Positions 1 to 5,342 of a stretch of DNA of 9,477 nucleotides are shown piece after piece (the stretch's first letter is position 1; each line of letters begins with the position of its first letter). Source of the DNA: Phascolarctobacterium sp. GTDB lineage: Bacteria > Bacillota > Negativicutes > Acidaminococcales > Acidaminococcaceae. Below the pieces are notes generated by a model. It worked only from the letters and a program-made list of their open reading frames with translations. It did no database searches and was not told the origin of the DNA. Made by a program: the position numbers and the translations under genes. The stretch is taken from the NCBI GenBank assembly GCA_019417125.1, contig DXVZ01000129.1:1-9477 (forward strand). The letters are read 5' to 3'.

Positions 1-53
1 CTCGGGACACCCTGATTAAAAGTCAGGTGCTCTACCGACTGAGCTAGTGGATC
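1..53 (-). tRNA. tRNA-Lys (UUU), 3' part cut off by the window edge
   Basis: Read on the minus strand, a 7-nt acceptor 5' strand (47-53) is followed by the TA at positions 8-9, a D arm starting GCTC, and an anticodon arm CCTGA/TCAGG with the 7-nt loop CTTTTAA. The anticodon UUU (18-20) gives lysine. The T arm, acceptor 3' strand and CCA lie beyond position 1, so the gene is partial only because the window ends there. It is the last visible gene of a His-Gln-Lys cluster, 8 nt after tRNA-Gln. Confidence 0.93.
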
Positions 54-61
54 ACTTTGTT

Positions 62-137
62 TGGCTGGGGCGGCTGGACTCGAACCAACGCATGCGGGAG
101 TCAAAGTCCCGTGCCTTACCGACTTGGCTACGCCCCA
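62..137 (-). tRNA. tRNA-Gln (UUG)
   Basis: This is a complete cloverleaf on the minus strand. The acceptor strands TGGGGCG and CGCCCCA pair fully. The anticodon stem CGGGA/TCCCG closes the loop CTTTGAC, giving anticodon UUG (glutamine). The T loop carries the usual GGTTCGAGTCC pattern, the discriminator is G, and CCA is encoded (62-64). It lies 5 nt downstream of tRNA-His and is probably processed from the same transcript. Confidence 0.96.
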
Positions 138-142
138 AAATA

Positions 143-219
143 TGGGGTGACTGGAGGGATTCGAACCCTCGCGTAACGGAGCCACAATCCGCCGTGTTAA
201 CCGCTTCACCACAGCCACC
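143..219 (-). tRNA. tRNA-His (GUG)
   Basis: This is a complete cloverleaf on the minus strand. The acceptor stem GTGGCTG/CAGTCAC has one G-U pair. An extra G at position -1 (219) faces C73 (146), which is the hallmark of bacterial tRNA-His. The anticodon loop TTGTGGC gives GUG. The T arm has GGTTCGAATCC and CCA is encoded (143-145). It is the first gene after the promoter at 252-280. Confidence 0.97.
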
Positions 220-251
220 ATGTTACCAAGATACGCTTGGCGACGAATGTT

Positions 252-280
252 ATTCTATCATAGCAGACAGTTTCTGTCAA
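252..280 (-). promoter_or_regulatory. Promoter of the tRNA cluster
   Basis: On the minus strand a perfect -35 TTGACA (275-280) is followed by a 17-nt spacer and the -10 TAGAAT (252-257). Transcription should begin near position 245, about 25 nt before tRNA-His. The match to the vegetative sigma consensus is what is expected of a strong stable-RNA promoter, and it makes the cluster independent of the serine operon upstream. Confidence 0.9.
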
Positions 281-340
281 TATCTTTTTGGCAAAATATT
301 AATATAAAACTGCAAAATATTTAACAAAACGCTTTTATTA

Positions 341-1228
341 TTATTGATGCGCAAAATACTGCCGCGCCCACGCCAGTGCCGATGGTGTTTGCGCCAGCCC
401 GCCGCCTGCGGTTTCGCGCAGGGCGCAGGGGAGTGCATCGCCGACGCTTTTCATGGCGTCGATGGCTTCGTCCGCCGGGATAAAGCTGCCGATGCCTGCC
501 AGCGCCATTTCTGCCGCTAAAAGTGCCTGCACCGCCGCGCCGCCGTTGCGTTTAATGCAGGGAACTTCCACAAGCCCCGCCACAGGGTCGCAAACCAGCC
601 CCAGCATGTTTTTAAACACTATGCTTACGGCAGCACCTGCCTGCGCAGGAGAGCCGCCCAAAACGTCCACGGCAGCGCCTGCCGCCATTGCTGCCGCACT
701 GCCGCATTCTGCCTGGCAGCCGCCCACGGCACCCGCCAGCGAAGCACGGCTGGCAATTACAAGCCCGATGTTGCCGGCAACCACTAACGCCTTTGCTAAA
801 GCTTCATCGCTTAAAGCACAGTGTTTTTTCAGCGCCAAAAGCACACCCGGCAGTACGCCCGCAGCGCCAGCTGTCGGTGCGGCAACAATGCGCCCCATAG
901 CGGCGTTGCATTCGCTTACTGCCAGGGCATAGGTTACGGCGTCGGTAGCAAGGCTGCCCAGCAGCTTGTTAAACGCCGGGTTTTCTGCTGCCTGCGCAAG
1001 TTTCAGCGCGCTGCCGCCGGTAAGCCCGCTGTGCGAGCGCACGCCGGTTAAACCGTATTCCGCAGCTTCCTGCATTACTTTCAGCATAGCGCTCATTTTA
1101 TCAAGCAGCTCCGCTTCCGTAATTTCAAGGTCTGCGGCGCTCAGCGGCAGCAAATAAGCGCTCAGGCTTAGCTTTGCTGTTTCTGCTTCATCTATCAATG
1201 CGTTTAATGAAATTTTATCGTTAGCCAT
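341..1228 (-). CDS. sdaAA: L-serine dehydratase, iron-sulfur-dependent, alpha subunit
   Basis: This is the catalytic subunit of the oxygen-sensitive [4Fe-4S] L-serine ammonia-lyase, which converts L-serine to pyruvate and ammonia in the cytoplasm. The 295-aa length fits the split (alpha/beta) form. Visible family motifs are SHSGLTGG (65-72), GRIVAAPTAGAAG (112-124), GGCQAECGSAAAM (169-181), CDPVAGLVEVPC (213-224) and LRETAGGGLA (270-279). By family knowledge Cys171, Cys213 and Cys224 are the likely cluster ligands. Cys175 and Cys268 are further cysteines. The ATG at 1228 is preceded by GAGGTG, which overlaps the sdaAB stop, and the two genes lie 8 nt apart, so they are probably translationally coupled. 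It is the last gene of the symporter-hutP-sdaAB-sdaAA operon. No clear terminator follows before the tRNA promoter. Confidence 0.95.
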   Translation of the reverse strand: MANDKISLNALIDEAETAKLSLSAYLLPLSAADLEITEAELLDKMSAMLKVMQEAAEYGLTGVRSHSGLTGGSALKLAQAAENPAFNKLLGSLATDAVTYALAVSECNAAMGRIVAAPTAGAAGVLPGVLLALKKHCALSDEALAKALVVAGNIGLVIASRASLAGAVGGCQAECGSAAAMAAGAAVDVLGGSPAQAGAAVSIVFKNMLGLVCDPVAGLVEVPCIKRNGGAAVQALLAAEMALAGIGSFIPADEAIDAMKSVGDALPCALRETAGGGLAQTPSALAWARQYFAHQ

Positions 1229-1236
1229 AGTTCACC

Positions 1237-1902
1237 TCAAAGTACGCTGTCTACAAAGCGCACGCTGTCAATCGGCGGCAGCGAAGCTAAAAGCTGTACA
1301 ATCGCGGGCTGCACTTTCTGGTCGCATTCCAGCACCATGGTGGCAAGCCCGCCTTTATTTTTGCGAAATACGCGCATGGTGGCGATGTTGACGGACGCAC
1401 TTGCCAGCGTGCTGCTGACAAGCGCGATAACGCCGGGTTTGTCGGTATGCGTTACGAGCAGTGCCGGCAGTTTGCCGTCCAGCTCTACCTCGTTGCCGTC
1501 GATAGCGGACACCTTTACCTGCCCGCCGCCGATGGACGAGCCGATAACCTCGCAGCGTGCGCCATCTTTGTCTTCCAGCGTAAAGCGCACGGTGTTGGGA
1601 TGCGTTAAATCGCCTAAATTAACTTTGTCGAAGCGGTAAACAAGCCCGGCTTCATCTGCGTATTTACGCGCCTGCGGTATGCGCGCGTCGTCCGTCAGCC
1701 AGCCCATCAGCCCCGCAAGCAGCGCCACGTCTGTGCCGTGCCCGCGGTAAGTCTGCGCAAAGCTGCCGTGCAAATCAATTTCCGCCTTAACGGGCGGCGC
1801 GCCCAAAATGCTGGCGGCAAGCAGCCCCAAACGTACTGCGCCCGCCGTATGCGAACTTGAAGGGCCTATCATTACCGGCCCGATAATATCAATAATGTTC
1901 AT
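1237..1902 (-). CDS. sdaAB: L-serine dehydratase, iron-sulfur-dependent, beta subunit
   Basis: This is the partner subunit of SdaAA in the two-chain serine dehydratase. The 221-aa product starts with the family signature MIGPSSSHTAGAVRLG (11-26), followed by the serine dehydratase beta domain (GGGQVKVSAIDG at 125-136). An ACT domain spans about 147-221 (ALLVTHTDKPGVIALVSS, then NIATMRVFRKNKGG). ACT domains usually bind small ligands, often amino acids, so substrate sensing or allostery is possible. That is inference. The ATG at 1902 has AAGGAG four nt upstream. It begins 8 nt after the hutP stop and ends 8 nt before sdaAA, so the four genes form one transcription unit. Confidence 0.95.
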   Translation of the reverse strand: MNIIDIIGPVMIGPSSSHTAGAVRLGLLAASILGAPPVKAEIDLHGSFAQTYRGHGTDVALLAGLMGWLTDDARIPQARKYADEAGLVYRFDKVNLGDLTHPNTVRFTLEDKDGARCEVIGSSIGGGQVKVSAIDGNEVELDGKLPALLVTHTDKPGVIALVSSTLASASVNIATMRVFRKNKGGLATMVLECDQKVQPAIVQLLASLPPIDSVRFVDSVL

Positions 1903-1910
1903 AATGCTCC

Positions 1911-2342
1911 TTATTCTTCACTCGCCAGCGAGCGGTGCCCCAAAGCGACGCACAGTTCATCCAGGTTCAGCACGCCCACTGCCATGTAAATGGCAACGCA
2001 CAAATGCTCGCCGCTGCGGGCAATGCCGATTTTGCCGCCCACGTTAAAGCCAGCTGCCTTGGTTACCAGCTGCTCCAATGCCGCGTGGGCAGCGCCTGCT
2101 ACAGCGCCAGCGCCGACGTGGGTTTCTGTAACGATGCCCTGGCGCTGCGCCGCAACCACCGCACGCTCCACAATTTTTACTACGCTTGGCATAAACTCGC
2201 CGCCAAAATCTACCGCCGTACTGCGGATGCCTTTAGCTGCCAGCGCTTCTTTAATGCGCTGCTCCTCCGCACGGTTTTCGGTAACGGCAATGCGCAGTGC
2301 CGCGCGCCCAATTTCGATACTCGTCAGTTTCTGCTCTGGCAT
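1911..2342 (-). CDS. hutP: HutP-family RNA-binding regulatory protein
   Basis: In Bacillus subtilis, HutP binds histidine and Mg2+ and recognises UAG/NAG triplets in the hut mRNA leader. This 143-aa protein has the family size (about 150 aa) and its C-terminal pattern: GGKIGIARSGEHLCVAIYM (102-120) followed by VLNLDELCVALGHR (124-137). An N-terminal helical region (IGRAALRIAVTENRAEEQRI) precedes it. Histidines at 75, 86, 113 and 136 are candidates for metal or ligand binding. I place H86 and H136 opposite two of the B. subtilis metal-binding histidines, but by eye only. The start is taken as ATG 2342, 10 nt after GGAGG. A TTG two codons upstream overlaps the symporter stop but is too close to that site. 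No histidine-degradation genes are in view. Its place between a symporter and serine dehydratase suggests it controls serine catabolism, perhaps sensing serine. Confidence 0.82.
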   Translation of the reverse strand: MPEQKLTSIEIGRAALRIAVTENRAEEQRIKEALAAKGIRSTAVDFGGEFMPSVVKIVERAVVAAQRQGIVTETHVGAGAVAGAAHAALEQLVTKAAGFNVGGKIGIARSGEHLCVAIYMAVGVLNLDELCVALGHRSLASEE

Positions 2343-2344
2343 AA

Positions 2345-3763
2345 TCAATCTTCCTCCACCATTTCCGGTTTTTTAATAGGCGTTTTATCAAACACAGCTA
2401 CAATAAGGAATACGGCAATGCACAAAAGCCATTCAAAATAAATTACGTGCTGCAAAACGTGCAGCGCCGGTGCAAACTCCCATACTACAAGGCCCAAAAG
2501 CCCGGCAAGGGTAGTCCAAAACGCGCTGCTGCGGCGGCACAAACCCGGCGCGAACACCGTAAATAAAAATACGCAGGTCAGCGCTGTCGTCATCGAAAGC
2601 CCTGCCACCATGGTTTTTAAAATGCCTGCCGCGTTAAATGCAAACCACAGGGTGATGATGCCTACAACAAAAATCGTCAGGCGGTTAATTTTAACAAAAC
2701 GGTCGTCCGAAACGGACGGATTGATAAAGCGTTTGTAAATATCTTGGCTGAACAGCGTACCCGCACCCAAAAGAATTGTGCAGGCAGTGGATACGTCCGC
2801 CGCCCACAGGGCTGCCAGCGTTGTGCCGGAAGCAATCGGGTCCAGCGCCATAACAACTTTCGGCAGCGCCAGTGTTGCACTGATATCCGGGAACTGCACT
2901 TTGCCGATAATGCCCAAAAGCGCGCACAAAAAGCCAACCGGGAAAATTAACAGGCCGCCCAAAATAAAGCCGTTGCGTGCCGTTTTGGCGTCACGCGCGC
3001 CGCAGGCAATCTGCACCGGGCCCTGCGCCGTAATCGCCTGCGTAATCATAACAATAAACCAGCCGATGATAACCGCCAGCGGAATACCGGCAAACGGGTC
3101 AAACCAGTCCAAACCCGCCGGAAGCTGCGAGGCAATAGCGTCCAAGCCTCCGGTGTGGTCTACCGCCGCCACGCAGGAATACAAAATGCCGGCGTAAATT
3201 AAAACCACGCTGACGATGTTGGAAAGCCCGCTGGACCACAAGCCGCCAATCAGCGTAATGCCGATAAATACTACCGCGCTGACAATCATGCCGCCGCGGA
3301 AGCTGAAATAATCCGGCAAAAGGGAAGCCAAAATAGCGCCGCCAGCCAGATATTGCAGCGCCGTAATAACGGACATGATGATGACCAAACCTACCGCGCT
3401 GATAACACGGCCTTTGGTATCGTAGTATTTTTCAAAAAATTCCGGAATGGTTGAAACCTTCATCGCACGCAGCTTGCCAGCAGCGACAAGGCCCATAATA
3501 ATTGCGCCGGCGCTCCACGCTGCGTTGTACCAGCCTGCTGCCATGCCGACTTTGTAAGCGTTTTCCGCAACGCCAACTGTTGAAGCTGCACCGACGGCAA
3601 GGCCAGTAATATTAACCGCAATCAGAACCGGGCCCAGCTTGCGCCCGGCAAACAAATACTCGGCAGAGCCTTTATCCGCCCTGCTTTTAACATAAAAACT
3701 TATTGCGAACAGCATCGCAATATACACAACGACAATAATTAACTGAATATTCACCTGCTGCAC
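2345..3763 (-). CDS. Sodium:solute symporter family protein, probable serine uptake
   Basis: This is an integral membrane transporter of the SSS (sodium/proline symporter-like) family. The 472 aa carry about 12-13 hydrophobic segments. The family signature SAEYLFAGRKLGP lies at 33-45 after TM1, an STVGVAENAYKVG segment at 61-73, and AADVSTACTILLGAGTLFSQD at 321-341, the stretch where SSS proteins place Na+-site serine/threonine residues. The charged C-terminal tail is cytoplasmic. The substrate cannot be read from sequence. Serine is inferred because the next genes encode serine dehydratase. The start is uncertain: GTG 3763 has AAAGG only 2 nt upstream, while GTG 3754 has the same site 11 nt away. 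Neither spacing is good, which suggests weak or regulated initiation. It is the first gene of the operon, and its stop lies 2 nt before the hutP ATG. Confidence 0.88.
   Translation of the reverse strand: MQQVNIQLIIVVVYIAMLFAISFYVKSRADKGSAEYLFAGRKLGPVLIAVNITGLAVGAASTVGVAENAYKVGMAAGWYNAAWSAGAIIMGLVAAGKLRAMKVSTIPEFFEKYYDTKGRVISAVGLVIIMSVITALQYLAGGAILASLLPDYFSFRGGMIVSAVVFIGITLIGGLWSSGLSNIVSVVLIYAGILYSCVAAVDHTGGLDAIASQLPAGLDWFDPFAGIPLAVIIGWFIVMITQAITAQGPVQIACGARDAKTARNGFILGGLLIFPVGFLCALLGIIGKVQFPDISATLALPKVVMALDPIASGTTLAALWAADVSTACTILLGAGTLFSQDIYKRFINPSVSDDRFVKINRLTIFVVGIITLWFAFNAAGILKTMVAGLSMTTALTCVFLFTVFAPGLCRRSSAFWTTLAGLLGLVVWEFAPALHVLQHVIYFEWLLCIAVFLIVAVFDKTPIKKPEMVEED
2353..2357 (-). promoter_or_regulatory. 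Ribosome binding site deciding the hutP start
   Basis: GGAGG lies inside the last codons of the symporter gene. It is 10 nt from ATG 2342 and only 4 nt from the TTG at 2348. The ATG is therefore preferred, which removes two residues from the longest reading frame. Confidence 0.7.
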
Positions 3764-3823
3764 TACCTTTCTACATAAAAATCCGCACTAAGCCTACAAC
3801 ACTACCCTCCTGCTTTTAAAATT
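3763..3823 (-). promoter_or_regulatory. UAG-rich leader of the serine operon, candidate HutP target
   Basis: This is the predicted 5' leader between the likely transcription start (about 3823) and the symporter start. Read as RNA it has UAG triplets at 3804-3802, 3796-3794, 3790-3788, 3773-3771 and 3765-3763. Gaps between them are 5, 3, 14 and 5 nt. The last UAG shares its G with GTG 3763. CAG and GAG triplets precede the first UAG, and two CAG codons follow the start. Only three C residues occur in about 60 nt, so little secondary structure is possible and no terminator hairpin is seen. HutP proteins are known to bind NAG triplets, and this operon encodes one. Binding here is inference. Confidence 0.45.
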
Positions 3824-3829
3824 AGTTAT

Positions 3830-3858
3830 ATTATACCAACAAATTTCATTAAATGAAA
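3830..3858 (-). promoter_or_regulatory. Promoter of the serine operon (extended -10)
   Basis: The minus strand shows a consensus -10 TATAAT (3830-3835) with an upstream TG one base away (TGGTATAAT), an extended -10 element. The -35 region 17 nt upstream is weak (TTTCAT, 3853-3858), as is common for extended -10 promoters. It directs transcription toward the symporter, about 60 nt downstream. The -35 overlaps an inverted repeat at 3844-3858. Confidence 0.72.
3844..3858. repeat. Perfect 7-bp inverted repeat over the -35 region
   Basis: TTTCATT (3844-3850) and AATGAAA (3852-3858) are perfect inverted arms around a single central A. The 15-bp palindrome covers the -35 region and part of the spacer of the serine operon promoter. 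It is therefore placed where a repressor or activator dimer would act. It is AT-rich and short, so chance occurrence is possible. Confidence 0.4.
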
Positions 3859-3954
3859 GTAAAACATCTGCACGGCAGTTTAAAAATGTGTAAAAAAATT
3901 AACTGAACTGCGCCTTTAACAAGGATTTTGCACTTTTGTGCCGAATAATTAAAA

Positions 3955-4013
3955 GATTGCAAAGTGAATTAAATTTACAGCGCTGCGCTGCGGCTTTAAT
4001 TCACAGTGCAAAC
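3955..4013 (+). promoter_or_regulatory. Large stem-loop in the corA leader
   Basis: A perfect 10-bp inverted repeat (GTGAATTAAA at 3964-3973, TTTAATTCAC at 3995-4004) extends outward to 3955 and 4013 with 16 of 19 positions paired. Inside it, after a symmetric 4x4 internal loop, is a second GC-rich hairpin: CAGCG (3978-3982), loop CTG, CGCTG (3986-3990). The structure ends about 2 nt before the corA ribosome binding site AAGGAGG (4016-4022). No U-run follows, so it is not a plus-strand terminator. It may be a regulatory leader, a 5' stabilising hairpin, or in its outer arms a DNA operator. It does not look like the longer M-box magnesium riboswitch. Confidence 0.55.
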
Positions 4014-4030
4014 GAAAGGAGGGACCGCCA

Positions 4031-4981
4031 ATGTACAGAATTATGAAAAGCACCAACAACGGCATCGACGAACTTGAACTGGACAGCCTGGAAAAAGGCT
4101 GCTGGATTGATATCGTCAGTCCCTCGCCCGAAGAACTGCACGAAGTAGCGGACGCTACCGGCATCCAGATGGACTTTTTAAGCGCCGCGCTTGACGATGA
4201 AGAAAAATCGCGTATCGAAACCGAAGACGACCAGATACTGACCCTTATTGATATACCGGTACTGCGCAGCAACAAAGATTACGACACGCTGCCGCTGGGC
4301 ATTATCGTATCGGCGGACTACATTGTTACCGTCTGCCTGGAACCTAACGCCGTTATCGCCGATTTTTCGGCATATAATTACAAACTATTCAGCACTTTTA
4401 AAAAGACGCGCTTTTTGTTTCAGATACTCTATAAATCGGCGACGCTGTACCTGAAGTACATCCGCATCATCATCAAACGCACGGATGAATTGGAGCAGCA
4501 CTTGCGCAAGTCGATGGAAAACAGCGAGCTTTTTAACATGCTTGACTTGCAGAAATCGTTAACGTACTTTACAACCTCCCTGCGCAGCAACTACATTGTA
4601 ACCGAAAAACTGCTGCGCCTGCGCTCTACCAACCAAAGCGCACACCTTATTAAGCTGTACGAAGAAGACGAAGACCTTTTGGAAGACGTAATTATCGAAT
4701 ACAAACAGGCAATCGAAATGGTTGAAATGTACAGCCACATTTTAAACAGCATGATGGAAGTATTTGCCTCCATCATCAGCAACAACCTCAACCTTGTTAT
4801 GAAATTTTTAGCTTCTGTAACGATTATCCTTGCCATACCCACCACCATCGGCGGCTTGTGGGGTATGAACGTACCTGTACCGCTGACGGACAGCCCTTAC
4901 GGATTTTTAGTTATTGGCGGCGGTTCGCTGCTTTTGGCAGGATTTATCGGCTATCTGTTTTGGAAGCGCCGTATGTTTTAA
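4031..4981 (+). CDS. corA: CorA-family magnesium/divalent cation transporter
   Basis: This is a pentameric membrane channel family that mainly takes up Mg2+, and in some members Co2+, Ni2+ or Zn2+. The 316-aa protein has the usual layout. A large cytoplasmic N-terminal domain (about 1-250) is rich in acidic residues and includes a long charged helix region (about 140-250). TM1 spans about 257-277 and the selectivity motif GMN is at 278-280. A short periplasmic loop VPVPLTDSPYG and TM2 (about 290-310) follow, with a basic tail KRRMF on the inside. The MPEL sequence of the classical E. coli/Thermotoga loop is absent, so ion preference is open. The ATG has AAGGAGG 8 nt upstream. It is divergent from the serine operon and 9 nt ahead of a small coupled gene. 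Confidence 0.93.
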   Translation: MYRIMKSTNNGIDELELDSLEKGCWIDIVSPSPEELHEVADATGIQMDFLSAALDDEEKSRIETEDDQILTLIDIPVLRSNKDYDTLPLGIIVSADYIVTVCLEPNAVIADFSAYNYKLFSTFKKTRFLFQILYKSATLYLKYIRIIIKRTDELEQHLRKSMENSELFNMLDLQKSLTYFTTSLRSNYIVTEKLLRLRSTNQSAHLIKLYEEDEDLLEDVIIEYKQAIEMVEMYSHILNSMMEVFASIISNNLNLVMKFLASVTIILAIPTTIGGLWGMNVPVPLTDSPYGFLVIGGGSLLLAGFIGYLFWKRRMF

Positions 4982-4990
4982 GGAGAAATA

Positions 4991-5224
4991 ATGAGTAAAA
5001 TTTTAGCGGAACAACTGCTTGCCGGCGTCATCCTTGCCGACAACGACAATGAAGAATACATTTACCTGCCTGGCGGCGAAGTGGGCAGCGATAACCCGCA
5101 CTGCGTGTTTGAAAGGCACGGCGAGCGCGCCGGCGACCTGCCGCTTGACGAAGCGGTAGAACTTGCCAAACGCCTGCACCTTGCCCCCGGCAAACACCCG
5201 CAAATGGGCAGCAGGGCGTGGTGA
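4991..5224 (+). CDS. Small protein of unknown function coupled to corA
   Basis: I do not recognise this 77-aa protein. It starts 9 nt after the corA stop with AGGAG 5 nt before its ATG, so it is likely co-transcribed and translated with corA. The sequence is hydrophilic and acidic, with no membrane segment or signal peptide. It opens with a short amphipathic region (ILAEQLLAGVILADNDNEEY), then YLPGGEVGSDNP, then a helical stretch PLDEAVELAKRLHL. Only one cysteine is present and no metal-binding cluster is seen. Strong translation signals and codon use like corA argue that it is a real gene. A role in metal homeostasis or channel regulation is only guilt by association. Confidence 0.75.
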   Translation: MSKILAEQLLAGVILADNDNEEYIYLPGGEVGSDNPHCVFERHGERAGDLPLDEAVELAKRLHLAPGKHPQMGSRAW

Positions 5225-5292
5225 GGAAGTTGAATGGCAGTAAATTTTCTGTCAGCGGAGCTTTTTGTTGTTATACTAATATTTATAAAAAG

Positions 5293-5331
5293 AAAAACAA
5301 GGCATAACTTACAGTTATGCCTTGTTTTTTT
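5293..5331. terminator. Bidirectional rho-independent terminator
   Basis: A 16-bp hairpin (5293-5308 with 5314-5329) has a GGCATAAC/GTTATGCC core and a 5-nt TTACA loop. On the plus strand it runs into seven T residues (5325-5331), ending the corA transcript. On the minus strand the A-rich arm supplies a T-rich tail, ending the ato-like operon. Its position between convergent genes, 14 nt beyond the CoA-transferase stop, supports use in both directions. Confidence 0.95.
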
Positions 5332-5342
5332 GCTAATGAAGG

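Noticed and set aside
47..307. 86-aa plus-strand reading frame across the tRNA genes
   Set aside because: It is the antisense of three clear tRNA genes; the DSNQR and DSNPR residues come from translated T-arm sequence.
291..321. Direct repeat GCAAAATATT (291-300 and 312-321)
   Set aside because: It is a short AT-rich repeat with no terminal inverted repeats or mobile gene nearby; probably chance.
325..339. CcpA (cre)-like sequence around AAAAGCGTTTT
   Set aside because: The outer consensus positions do not match, and the site lies after sdaAA rather than at a promoter.
453..932. 159-aa plus-strand frame opposite sdaAA
   Set aside because: It is an Ala/Pro/Ser-rich shadow of a GC-rich gene, with no family resemblance and no ribosome binding site.
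1935..2441. 168-aa plus-strand frame opposite hutP
   Set aside because: It is a shadow frame that crosses the hutP/symporter junction and has no recognisable domain.
3949..4275. 108-aa minus-strand frame over the corA start
   Set aside because: It is a Ser-rich shadow of the corA coding sequence and crosses its leader stem-loop.
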